Below are positions 19,420 through 32,289 of a stretch of 64,000 nucleotides of DNA, piece by piece. The notes under the pieces were generated by a model. The model ran no database searches. It was not told the DNA's origin and worked only from the letters and a program-made list of their open reading frames with translations. The stretch lies in assembly GCF_026651875.1 (NCBI RefSeq), contig NZ_CP104067.1:2852001-2916000 (forward strand), given 5' to 3'. The stretch is from Alicyclobacillus fastidiosus. GTDB lineage: Bacteria > Bacillota > Bacilli > Alicyclobacillales > Alicyclobacillaceae. The first letter of the stretch is position 1; every line of letters starts with the position of its first letter. The position numbers and the translations under genes are program-made.

Positions 19420-19923
19420 TCATCTCACGACTTGAATTTGCTTTTCGAGTGAGCTCCAAATAGTCATAAGTTTTTCTTGAGTTACGCCCGCCATTTGTAA
19501 ATGCTCTAGCAACAGCTCCACAGCGCCCCGCAATTTTCTGTTCTCCGCTTCGAGTTTCTTACATTCATTCTCCGCATCGAGTAGTTTACTCACTTGTTTT
19601 TCGGCGCAACTGAGTTGACTTCGTAGACTCCCCACAGTTCTCTGAAGCTCCTTGATTTGTTCCAAGGCTTGTTTAAATTCGGTCGTCTCAACTCTCTTCA
19701 ATGTGACGGGGGAGCGTTTACGCTTACCGTACCGCCGATCGCGACGTGCACGGACTTTCTCCGCCCATTCTCGATAGCGATGGCAGAATGTTGTTGGCGA
19801 AATTTTTGCTCGTCTCGCAAATTCCGTTACATTATAGTACTTATCGTTATCGACCATATAATTCCATATTTCTTCAATTCGGGCGGGTGTATCTTGACCA
19901 TTAATAATTCGTCTATTTGACAT
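19420..19923 (-). CDS. Tn554 TnpC-like (DUF6262-type) coiled-coil accessory protein
   Basis: 167 residues. The N-terminus has a helix-turn-helix-like section (NVTEFARRAKISPTTFCHRY) followed by a very basic segment (RARRDRRYGKRKRSP). The rest, about 70-150, is a long coiled coil (FKQALEQIKELQRTVGSLRS and onward). This matches the small third protein of Tn554-type transposons, which influences orientation and efficiency of the recombinases. The start overlaps the stop of the preceding recombinase by 11 bases, so translation is coupled. Family call is by architecture and context. Confidence 0.65.
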   Translation of the reverse strand: MSNRRIINGQDTPARIEEIWNYMVDNDKYYNVTEFARRAKISPTTFCHRYREWAEKVRARRDRRYGKRKRSPVTLKRVETTEFKQALEQIKELQRTVGSLRSQLSCAEKQVSKLLDAENECKKLEAENRKLRGAVELLLEHLQMAGVTQEKLMTIWSSLEKQIQVVR

Positions 19924-21634
19924 GGTTGCTATTGTCCCTACCTTTGTTATTTATAGCTTCTTCTAAAATCCCTTCGTACCGTTTTATAATTGCATTGTAG
20001 TGACCAATCAACGGAGAATTCGGACGCTCTTGCAACAATTTCTCTCGCTGATCTTTGATGAGTTTAACATCTTGCTCCATGGGATCTTTGATGGCTGGCC
20101 CATATAGGTGGTAACTGCAACCATCACCCTTTGGGCCGATCCAACAAGGATCGCCGATGGGACATACTCCTTGCTCTTGCGGTAAAACGCAGTACCCATA
20201 TATAGTAGGTTGAACAAATAAACCCTGTTCTCTCCAAAGGCTTAGTTCTTGGTCTGAAAATCCAGTCAAACGGACCGATTTGTTTTCAATGAGTGGAGCT
20301 GCCTTTCCGGACAACTCCCTATTATCCCGAAGTTCTTTAAGCTCCTTGGCAACCTGTTCATGAGCGTGTATGTAAACGCCGGTCATATCCGCGCTGCGAT
20401 GAAGCAAATCGTTCTTCACCGTGCCGTAACCTGCTCCGCCCATTCGAAGAAGTGTTGAACGGGTGTGCCGGAAATTGTGGGAGCGAATCAGATATATTTC
20501 TCCGTTATGGGTAATGTTGTAACGATGGACGAATCCTCGTTCTAGTTTGTTGATACTGCCCGGTCGATGATACTTTCCGTTCAGCCACCGGATAAAGTTA
20601 TCGTAGACCATGCGCCGAGGTATGTTGTGCTTACTAGACAAAAATAGTTGATTTTGGTCCGCTGCTTCAGCTAGGGCGATCAACTCTGCCGTGATTTGTT
20701 GAGCTGTATGAACCGCTTCTTTTACTATGTCAGACATTGGAGCAGGCACAAAAACCGATTGAACACCCTGTCGAGTTTTTGCCTCAACATAATCAACCCA
20801 AACTCCGTCTGCATCACCAGGTCCCGGAGGCCGTAGAGGGTCGCGCCCGAGATTTATCACATTCGAAATCCGCCGACCAGTAGCCATTACGATTTTGAGA
20901 ATCTGACAAAACAGAAGTTTATCTAGGGCCGACTTATGCTGCTGTTTATGTGTCCTAAATCTCTTATCCATCTCACCTTGGAGTCTATGTTCTTCCAATT
21001 TAATAGCACGCATAATTTGTAGTCTTACCTCTGAAGGAATCACCTTTTCTAAGCGATCAAGATACGTCTTGTATGTAGGTTCAGGTGACGGAAAGTAGTG
21101 CGGTTGGAAGTAGAATGTTTCCAGCCCATCGACATTTCGCCGTAACCATCGACTGAATTGGTCGATGCCAATATAGCGGCTGCGCTTTGTGGAAATGGTT
21201 GAATCTAGATTCTCAACCCATAGTGTAAAACCACGAGCTACACTTTCATCAAAGCTGTTAATCTGAACAACATCAGGCCGTTCAGCCATAAGGAATCGTG
21301 AAAACTCGTCAATCCCGCTTAGATACTGTTTCAAAGTAGAATTCGCCAGGTTACGAACCATCCAATTGTACATCATGAAATCTTTAACATATGGGTTTAA
21401 CCAGTTTTGAATGCCAATGAATCTAAGTAAAGAAAAGGTTCTTGTTCTTGCGCGAGTCTCGCGAAAAGACAAATCCCATTCGTTATCGCTCAAAGTAAAT
21501 CCCGCACCGGGAAAGGGTTCCCGTCCTGATTTCATATTCAACATGATTTGAGACGTGGGCATCATCTCAACGTCGAGTGGGGTGCGTCCTAATTTAGTTG
21601 CTTCAGAGTGGGAAATATTCAGCATTAATGGCAT
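19913..21634 (-). CDS. Tyrosine recombinase 3 (Tn554 TnpB-like)
   Basis: 573 residues. An N-terminal SAM-like core-binding domain (about 85-170) precedes the catalytic domain. Active-site residues: Arg254 or 255 in ATGRRISNVINL, His386 and Arg389 in RSHNFRHTRST, His412 in LLHRSADMTG, and nucleophile Tyr421. The C-terminus carries a Cys cluster (GYCVLPQEQGVCPIGDPCWI, then GDGCSYH) that may bind zinc. I set the start at ATG 21634 (MPLMLNISHS), eight bases after AAGGTG and 13 bases after the preceding stop. The frame extends to 21694, which would overlap the previous gene. The protein is much longer than phage integrases (300-400 residues) and fits the TnpB size class. Confidence 0.85.
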   Translation of the reverse strand: MPLMLNISHSEATKLGRTPLDVEMMPTSQIMLNMKSGREPFPGAGFTLSDNEWDLSFRETRARTRTFSLLRFIGIQNWLNPYVKDFMMYNWMVRNLANSTLKQYLSGIDEFSRFLMAERPDVVQINSFDESVARGFTLWVENLDSTISTKRSRYIGIDQFSRWLRRNVDGLETFYFQPHYFPSPEPTYKTYLDRLEKVIPSEVRLQIMRAIKLEEHRLQGEMDKRFRTHKQQHKSALDKLLFCQILKIVMATGRRISNVINLGRDPLRPPGPGDADGVWVDYVEAKTRQGVQSVFVPAPMSDIVKEAVHTAQQITAELIALAEAADQNQLFLSSKHNIPRRMVYDNFIRWLNGKYHRPGSINKLERGFVHRYNITHNGEIYLIRSHNFRHTRSTLLRMGGAGYGTVKNDLLHRSADMTGVYIHAHEQVAKELKELRDNRELSGKAAPLIENKSVRLTGFSDQELSLWREQGLFVQPTIYGYCVLPQEQGVCPIGDPCWIGPKGDGCSYHLYGPAIKDPMEQDVKLIKDQREKLLQERPNSPLIGHYNAIIKRYEGILEEAINNKGRDNSNHVK

Positions 21635-21647
21635 TGGATTTGCACCT

Positions 21648-23318
21648 TCACTTCTTATAACTTCTTTTTCGCGGACGTTTGTTGTTGTCTTCAATTTTTA
21701 TTGAATCTGAATTTGGACCTACATTATCTATCAGAACGACGTATGCGTTTGCCATAGCAGCATGTCTTAATCGCTGTTGCTGAATACGAGAATCAGTAGT
21801 CTCTGCAGCGCGGCGTATGTATAAATCCCGTTCCTCAACGAACGCTTGCCTTTTACGTGATTCTGGTACTAAAAAGGGACAGTCTAAACAAGATGAAGCG
21901 CGCACACAAGAATCCGCTAGGGTAGAGGTTGTTTGCGGAACGGTGCAAATTCCTTCGTCAATATCCCTCTCCGGATTCTGTTGCAGTAAGTCATAGGCCT
22001 CTGGCAACTCCAGGGAAAGATCATCAATTGGTCTCTTATAGTAAGTAGCAAGTCTCAAAGATTCCCTATGGAGTGCATCGTAAACGTTGTGGCTCAGTTG
22101 GCTTTGAGCTAGAGTGATGTAATAAGTGTCTGTGGTTAAAGCTTTCTCGTGCCCCATAAACCGTCTGGTAACTTCCCTATTTTGGGTACTGGATGCGAAA
22201 TGAGATCCACATGTTGCACGAAGTGTTTTCAAAGACAATTTCAAAGGCGAGCCGTCGTCTCTCTGTAATGAATGGGCTTTTACGAGGTTACGGAGCCTCT
22301 GATGCAAATTGGGCGCAGTAATTACCTCCGCTTTCGCATCAACACTCTTTCGTATGTCAGTCCAGTCAACCAAGAGGGCTCTCGAATCTAACTGAGCACG
22401 TGGTTGACTTGACCACGATATGTACAAGTGTAGTATGTTCAATGTTGATTCAGTTATTGGAACAATCCTTTCGTTTTTATTGGGTGCGTGACAGAAAAGG
22501 GAGTGCTTACCCTCACCACTAGTGTCTTCACGAATATCCTCTAATCTCAAGGCGGTAATCTCCTCGGGTCTTATACCATGTTCTATGGATAACCACGCAG
22601 CCGTGACGGCAAGGAGGTCGGTAGTTCTTTGAACATGTGTCCTCCGTTGAACATCGGCTCGATTCGGTTTCTCTGTGTTTGTGACCCACTCAACACCAGG
22701 CATCATTGTCGGTCCTGAAGTCAGGATTTCCCTTGCCGACTGTATTTGAGTGACAAGTAACATGTAGAGACGATCCAATTCAGTATCAGTCAAGACTCTA
22801 TCTGCTCTGTTGGCGTCCAATTGTTTGTTAGCATCTCGAAATCGATTTAACCGAGCTTCCTGAACTCGCTCCAAGCACGAAATTGAGACCTCGGGTAACT
22901 CCAACGTGAGCGCTTCTTCAAAAGCACTAACTAATCCGTTGAAGATATTTCGACGAAAGGCAAGGGATAAGGTGGCGCCGTTAATCGGCTGACGGGATTT
23001 TCCGAGTTTAGGTCGGTGCATCAGCCATTCATCAAACATTCCATACAACTCGAGCGTGAACTCGTCAAAGGCTGAAAAATGCTGTTCTCCAACCCATGAA
23101 TGAAAATTGACTGCGGCAACGTGAATTTTTCTACATACGGCAACCTGATTCCTTTCAAACACAGATTTGCAAATAACTTGCCAAAACGGCTTCCATTGAT
23201 CAGGTATATCTGACCAACTGATCGCTCGGACATAAGTTGCGTCATTTTTAACCATGATCATTTCCCAACGTGTCCCTGAGATAGTTAACGTGGAACCATA
23301 CATATTCTCGATTTTCAT
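21648..23318 (-). CDS. Tyrosine recombinase 2 (TnpB-like)
   Basis: 556 residues. Catalytic residues by motif: Arg250 in HGIRPEEITAL, Arg367 in LSLKTLRATCGSHF, His390 in RRFMGHEKALTTDTYY, and Tyr399 or 400. The first His of the usual HxxR box is replaced by Lys (LKTLR), a tolerated variant in this superfamily. A C-terminal Cys cluster (CVRASSCLDCPFLVP) parallels that of recombinase 3. ATG 23318 overlaps the stop of recombinase 1 as ATGA, with GGAG upstream, so I prefer it over ATG 23360. It has little obvious similarity to recombinase 3 outside the catalytic motifs, so this is not a simple duplication. Confidence 0.85.
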   Translation of the reverse strand: MKIENMYGSTLTISGTRWEMIMVKNDATYVRAISWSDIPDQWKPFWQVICKSVFERNQVAVCRKIHVAAVNFHSWVGEQHFSAFDEFTLELYGMFDEWLMHRPKLGKSRQPINGATLSLAFRRNIFNGLVSAFEEALTLELPEVSISCLERVQEARLNRFRDANKQLDANRADRVLTDTELDRLYMLLVTQIQSAREILTSGPTMMPGVEWVTNTEKPNRADVQRRTHVQRTTDLLAVTAAWLSIEHGIRPEEITALRLEDIREDTSGEGKHSLFCHAPNKNERIVPITESTLNILHLYISWSSQPRAQLDSRALLVDWTDIRKSVDAKAEVITAPNLHQRLRNLVKAHSLQRDDGSPLKLSLKTLRATCGSHFASSTQNREVTRRFMGHEKALTTDTYYITLAQSQLSHNVYDALHRESLRLATYYKRPIDDLSLELPEAYDLLQQNPERDIDEGICTVPQTTSTLADSCVRASSCLDCPFLVPESRKRQAFVEERDLYIRRAAETTDSRIQQQRLRHAAMANAYVVLIDNVGPNSDSIKIEDNNKRPRKRSYKK

Positions 23319-24454
23319 ATCGCAAGATCTCCGTAACGATATTGTCTTTTTTTTCTCCATGCTTCTAGATCTTTGCGAACCTTGGAGTCAGCCAAATGTG
23401 TGTAAATTTGCGTACTGTTGATTGATTTATGTCCAAGATAATATTGTATGGTAGAAAGTGGCAAATCATCGTCTAGAGCCATAGTTGCAAATGTATGTCT
23501 AAACATATGAGGATGAAGTGTTTTGCCCGGCACTTGTACGCCAAACTGCGGATGATTGATACGATTAAATAGCCACTTTAACGCATTGATTGTGAATGGT
23601 TCACCGAGCCTATCCGGGTGTAAATTAGTTAGTAACAAGCCATGTCCCAACTTATGGGCCTCAGCAGGACGACATTCGGTTTTCCACTTATGTATCCATT
23701 GGACTGTTGCTTTATCAATAGGGATTGTTCTTTCCCCGGTCTTAAGAGCAGCTCCGATTTTCTTTGCCCAAACCGCGTCAAACTTCTCAGGAAGATTTTG
23801 AACCACTAAATTCGTTCCTTGCAACGAATTTAAATTCAGCGCCAACAATTCACCCCGCCGAAGTGCACCATCCCAAAGAAGTTCAATGATACAGCGATAT
23901 AGGCATTGCAACGATGGATCATCGGAGAAGGTTTGCATAATCCATCCACGAATCAAGGAAAGCTCATCCTCAGTAATGACAGGTGGAACCTTTTTCTTCG
24001 CTTTGGGAATAAGGTCATAAACATACTCCACATCTCTGTGGACAATTCCTGCTAACAAACCACGGGTTTCCATTGTGATGAAATTCCTTCTTCGCCTCTT
24101 GCGAATCAGTTCTGTCTGATCTGAAGGCTCCATGCACCAAGCAACAAAACGTAAAACGCTACTCATGTATTGTCGTACTGTTGAGTCATCTAGACCTAGG
24201 GTTCTTAGATGATTCAGATATTGCTGTAGATGAATTCTCGTGATGTCGAGAAATTCGATTCGTTCGTTATCTAACCACTTATAAAACGGGAACAGTTGAA
24301 CGGCATAAGTATCAGAAGTATTCGTATTTCCATAGCGAACATGGATATACCTTAAGTATTGGGAGGAGTGAAGTAATGGAATGCCATCCTTACAGATTAG
24401 ACGGTATGCACTTCCGTCCGGTCTCTCCACGTAATCTAGCGTAATAGAAGACAT
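23315..24454 (-). CDS. Tyrosine recombinase 1 (Tn554 TnpA-like)
   Basis: 379 residues, an XerC-like integrase. The core-binding domain is at about 45-110 (AVQLFPFYKWLDNERIEFLD). The catalytic domain has Arg199 or 200 in GALRRGELLALN, His316 and Arg319 in HPHMFRHTFATM, His342 in YYLGHKSINSTQIYTH and Tyr351, so the active site is complete. Start is ATG 24454 with AGGTG six bases before; GTG 24463 is also in frame. This is the promoter-proximal gene of a four-gene coupled operon. The size matches Tn554 TnpA (about 360 residues). Confidence 0.87.
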   Translation of the reverse strand: MSSITLDYVERPDGSAYRLICKDGIPLLHSSQYLRYIHVRYGNTNTSDTYAVQLFPFYKWLDNERIEFLDITRIHLQQYLNHLRTLGLDDSTVRQYMSSVLRFVAWCMEPSDQTELIRKRRRRNFITMETRGLLAGIVHRDVEYVYDLIPKAKKKVPPVITEDELSLIRGWIMQTFSDDPSLQCLYRCIIELLWDGALRRGELLALNLNSLQGTNLVVQNLPEKFDAVWAKKIGAALKTGERTIPIDKATVQWIHKWKTECRPAEAHKLGHGLLLTNLHPDRLGEPFTINALKWLFNRINHPQFGVQVPGKTLHPHMFRHTFATMALDDDLPLSTIQYYLGHKSINSTQIYTHLADSKVRKDLEAWRKKRQYRYGDLAI

Positions 24455-24654
24455 TTGTATCACCTAGTGTTATTAATGGACACATAGTTTCAGGTACAAC
24501 TTCGACACAATTTGATAAAATCCTTGTTATTCTTTAAGAACACATATCCACATCCATAAACAGTCATATAAAAGACATGTGTCTTTACGGTTTATCCTCA
24601 TTATTCGGGGGATATAGGTTTTTTGTAGCATGAATGTCGTATCACACCCTATAA
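24455..24654. other. End of the recombinase element and junction with a helicase gene
   Basis: Non-coding 200 bases. A possible promoter for the recombinase operon reads, on the minus strand, TTGTAC, 18 bases, TAATAA. AAAGAC/GTCTTT makes a small hairpin at 24571-24586. The coding signal of a UvrD-type helicase begins abruptly at 24655, preceded in frame by a TAA at 24652, so the element boundary must lie at or just before 24655. No target duplication could be identified because the other flank is not recognised. Confidence 0.5.
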
Positions 24655-25350
24655 CAGTCCGTCTACGGGTTTCGCGGGGCTTCGCCCAGCTATTTGCAAA
24701 GATGTTCGACCGCCACTCGAGATTCCAAACAAATGCTGTTGACGTACAACTTCCGCTCCGATACGTCGGTTGTCCGTCATGCGGAGCAGTTGATTCGCCA
24801 CGTCGCACGCCGAATCGACAAACCCCTTCGGCCTGTTTCGCAATCGCCGGGGCTCGTCCGGATATCGGTGGTTCACGATGAACGGGATGAGGCGGCAGCG
24901 GTGAACGCCCTCGTCCAGTTCATCCTACAGATGCGTCCGCAGACGACCATTGGCATACTGGCCCGTACGCGCTGACAACTCTACCTCACGTGGACGCAAA
25001 TGAACACGGCTGCTGGCGATGGACCGCGCTTGGATGCCGTTCAATTCCGCACGTTTCACGATAGCAAAGGGAGGGAGTGGGACGTCGTCGTCCTGCTCGA
25101 TTTGGTCGATGGCAATCCTAAATGCCGCGATGTTTATCTCAGTGACGACGAACGTAGACTTCATTATGTCGCGATGACGAGAGCGAGGTGTGTACTCGTC
25201 GGCTTTGCCCCGATGCAGATGGCGGGCCGCAAGACGAATGTGACATCCTTCGTCTGTGAAGCGGGGCTGGAACCAACCTCGTTTGTCAGTGCGGCGCTCA
25301 TGGAGGAGGTAGCAAATGCACTGGACGTACATGCAGCAGTTCAGTATTGA
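24655..25350 (+). pseudogene. UvrD/Rep-type DNA helicase, C-terminal remnant
   Basis: From 24655 the frame reads QSVYGFRGASPSYLQR, the helicase motif normally found as QSIYxFRGA, then LLTYNFRSDTSVVRHAEQLI (the NYRS block) and TIGILARTR. It is broken by an in-frame TGA at 24973-24975. The same frame then resumes with QLYLTWTQ, the superfamily 1 motif V equivalent TFHDSKGREWDVVVLL and motif VI RRLHYVAMTRAR. The N-terminal half (Walker A, DEFQD) is missing from the window. The truncation point sits exactly at the recombinase element boundary. The stop codon at 25348 overlaps the -35 box of the first rRNA promoter. Confidence 0.85.
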
Positions 25351-25375
25351 CTCCATAGCGTCAGGGTGATATATT
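25347..25375 (+). promoter_or_regulatory. rRNA operon promoter P1
   Basis: TTGACT at 25347-25352, a 17-base spacer, and TATATT at 25370-25375. Good sigma-A spacing. The 15-base word GCTTCGGCGGCACTG follows ten bases after the -10 box (25386-25400). Confidence 0.7.
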
Positions 25376-25489
25376 ACTCCCTGTCGCTTCGGCGGCACTG
25401 CTGAACAAACAGGATATACCGAGTCGCCGGAATACCACCTCACAGGTTCGAACCGCAACGTTCGAACGAGTTGAAGCAAAATGTTCCAG

Positions 25490-25519
25490 TAGACAGCGAT
25501 GATAGATTCGTGGTATATT
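25490..25519 (+). promoter_or_regulatory. rRNA operon promoter P2
   Basis: TAGACA at 25490-25495, an 18-base spacer, and TATATT at 25514-25519. The same 15-base word as after P1 follows nine bases downstream (25529-25543), so P1 and P2 look like a duplicated promoter-leader unit. Confidence 0.65.
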
Positions 25520-25551
25520 GTCTGAGCTGCTTCGGCGGCACTGATTGATTT

Positions 25552-25567
25552 GGTTCCTTGAAAACTA
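25552..25567 (+). promoter_or_regulatory. boxA-like antitermination element in the rRNA leader
   Basis: GGTTCCTTGAAAACT resembles Bacillus rRNA boxA (TGCTCTTTGAAAACT) and sits about 80 bases before 16S, the usual place. It would bind the NusB/NusE complex. Confidence 0.55.
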
Positions 25568-25641
25568 AACACACACGCCTAAAAGTTTCGGTCTCGACGA
25601 CAGTCGTCGTCGAGACATTTATGAAGTAACGCCAGTAACAT

Positions 25642-30443
<4,802 letters not shown>

Positions 30444-30458
30444 CGATGAACAGAAGAA

Positions 30459-30471
30459 GAGGTTGTTCCAT
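30459..30471 (+). promoter_or_regulatory. 3' arm of the 23S rRNA processing stem
   Basis: GAGGTTGTTCCAT, the reverse complement of 27394-27406. It lies about 16 bases past the mature 23S end. Confidence 0.7.
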
Positions 30472-30596
30472 GATTCAGGAGCGAGGATAAAGACAAAGTT
30501 ACGGAGCGACGTAACTGGAAGCTTGAGTGAAGGTGTGAGTAGCACATCTGCAGGCCGATAGGCCGAAGCCGTGCGAACGAATACCTGAACGCCAAG

Positions 30597-30713
30597 CGGT
30601 CTGGTGACCATAGCGGAGGGGAAACACCCGTACCCATACCGAACACGGACGTGAAGACCTCCAGCGCCGAGGATACTTGTCCCGAGAGGGGCTGGGAAAG
30701 TAGGTCGTTGCCA
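30597..30713 (+). rRNA. 5S ribosomal RNA
   Basis: About 117 bases. GGTCTGGTGACCATAGCGGAGG at the 5' side, CCCGTACCCATACCGAACACGG in the middle and GTAGGTCGTTGCCAG at the 3' side match bacterial 5S. Third gene of the rRNA operon, about 150 bases after 23S. Confidence 0.93.
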
Positions 30714-30725
30714 GGCGCGAGATAA

Positions 30726-30767
30726 GGACCCTGAGGGAAGCAGTGATGCCGACCTCGGGGTCTTTTT
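30726..30767 (+). terminator. rRNA operon terminator
   Basis: GGACCCTGAGG pairs with CCTCGGGGTC (one G-T pair) and is followed by TTTTT, right after 5S. Confidence 0.75.
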
Positions 30768-30837
30768 GTGTTGGTCGGGGATTGGGCGACGCTGCGGCCG
30801 AGTCGAACGCAGGTGAAGAGCTGGATGCCGGAATGAA

Positions 30838-30853
30838 GAGGTACGCGTACCTC
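30838..30853. repeat. 16-bp perfect palindrome after the rRNA operon
   Basis: GAGGTACGCGTACCTC in the 200-base gap between the 5S terminator and the tRNA-Leu promoter. Function unknown. Confidence 0.4.
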
Positions 30854-30968
30854 GCCATCCTACATGCAAGATGACAAATAGGTATATACAGGCGCGTCGT
30901 GAAACCAAATGCGCACCGTCGTCGGGTTAGAAGTTCACATGGACACGAGTAAGTGTCAATTGCTTCTA

Positions 30969-30997
30969 TTGTCATTCATAGCGAATCGTGATATAGT
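30969..30997 (+). promoter_or_regulatory. tRNA-Leu promoter
   Basis: TTGTCA at 30969-30974, a 17-base spacer, and TATAGT at 30992-30997; the tRNA starts 34 bases downstream. Confidence 0.7.
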
Positions 30998-31030
30998 TTA
31001 ACGGCGGTTGAGTGCATATCATGAGGATGC

Positions 31031-31110
31031 GCGGGTGTGGCGGAATTGGCAGACGCACCAGATTTAGGTTCTGGCGGGAAACCGTGGGGGTTCGAGTCCC
31101 TTCACCCGCA
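31031..31110 (+). tRNA. tRNA-Leu (anticodon UAG)
   Basis: Acceptor stem GCGGGTG with CACCCGC, anticodon arm CCAGA-TTTAGGT-TCTGG, T-loop TTCGAGT. The anticodon TAG reads CUN leucine codons. The 3' CCA is not encoded (ATCA follows). Eighty bases, with a short variable arm for leucine. A terminator follows at 31127. Confidence 0.95.
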
Positions 31111-31126
31111 TCACATCGGTTGAAAG

Positions 31127-31150
31127 AGGGCGGCTTTGCCGTCCTTTTTT
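31127..31150 (+). terminator. Terminator of tRNA-Leu
   Basis: GGGCGGC and GCCGTCC (one G-T pair) with a three-base loop and a run of six T. Confidence 0.75.
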
Positions 31151-31273
31151 GATTATAATATGGGCAAGCCCAAATTCTTGGCTCATAATATGAGTACTAA
31201 CACCCATACATACTTGCCCCTGCTTGGGGCGGACCCTTTGATGGGACAAATCGACTGAATGGAGGTGGGCGGG

Positions 31274-32254
31274 ATGCCTGTAACAATATACGATGTCGCT
31301 CGTGAAGCAAAAGTGTCGATGGCTACCGTTTCCCGCGTAATTAACGGAACGGCGGTCGTGAAGGACGAAACGAAGAAACGCGTACAGGATGCTATCGCTC
31401 GATTGGGGTATCGTCCAAATGCGGTCGCCCGGGGATTGGCTAGTAAACGCACGCGCACGATTGGCGTAATCGTGCCTGATGTGTCCGCAGCCTTTGTGGC
31501 GGAGATGGTTCGTGGAATCGAGGACATCGCCACGATGTACGACTACCATATCATCCTCGTGAACTCAGACGCACAAGTGGACCGCGAGGTCAGCCTCGTC
31601 GGCACCATGTGGGAAAAACAGGTGGATGGCATCATCTACATGACCAACGTCTTGAGCCAAAAGGAAATCGATGCGTTTGAAGAGGCCCAAATTCCGGTCG
31701 TACTGTGTTCGACCGAGGATCCAGAGAGGCGTATTCCGTCAGTGAATATCGACAACTACCGGGCTGGTAAGGACGCAGTCAATTTTCTGTTGGAGAAGCA
31801 GTGCAAGAAAATCGCGTTCGTGACCACGGAAGAAGGGGAATCGGTTGTAGCCGACAGAAGGCTACAGGGTGCTCAAAGCCGGGTGCGGGATCAAGAGCTA
31901 CACGTCATTCGCATGAGCCAAGGTCGTTACGAAGTGGCGTTGGACATTATCAGAGAATACCTCAAGGATCACAAATTAGACGGTGTAGTTGCTGCGTCGG
32001 ACGAGTTGGGTTTGGCAACCATTCATGCGGCGCAGGACATCGGTCTTACGGTTCCAGGGGACGTCAAGGTAATTGCGTTTGACAACACGCGGCTCGCGAA
32101 CATGGTGCGTCCTGAAATGACCGTGATTGCTCAACCGATGTATGATTTTGGAGCCGTCTCGATGCGACTGCTGACGAAACTATTGCAGGATGAGCCAGTA
32201 GACAATTATTCGGTGACGCTTTTGCATAATATTGTGGAACGAAAGTCGACCTGA
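31274..32254 (+). CDS. ccpA: Catabolite control protein A
   Basis: LacI/GalR-family master regulator of carbon catabolite control; with HPr-Ser-P it binds cre sites. 326 residues. The N-terminal HTH (VTIYDVAREAKVSMATVSRVINGT) is nearly identical to B. subtilis CcpA, as are the hinge region (RLGYRPNAVARGLASKRTRTIGVI), RGIEDIATMYDYHIIL, and FDNTRLANMVRPEMTVIAQP with GAVSMRLLTKLL near the C-terminus. ATG 31274 is preceded by GGAGGTGGGCGGG; an upstream in-frame ATG at 31259 overlaps that site and is unlikely. The inositol genes in this window, with a cre-like site at 4094, are plausible targets. Confidence 0.93.
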   Translation: MPVTIYDVAREAKVSMATVSRVINGTAVVKDETKKRVQDAIARLGYRPNAVARGLASKRTRTIGVIVPDVSAAFVAEMVRGIEDIATMYDYHIILVNSDAQVDREVSLVGTMWEKQVDGIIYMTNVLSQKEIDAFEEAQIPVVLCSTEDPERRIPSVNIDNYRAGKDAVNFLLEKQCKKIAFVTTEEGESVVADRRLQGAQSRVRDQELHVIRMSQGRYEVALDIIREYLKDHKLDGVVAASDELGLATIHAAQDIGLTVPGDVKVIAFDNTRLANMVRPEMTVIAQPMYDFGAVSMRLLTKLLQDEPVDNYSVTLLHNIVERKST

Positions 32255-32289
32255 TTGAAAGTTTTCGAAAAAAACAAGGGAATGGTCTT

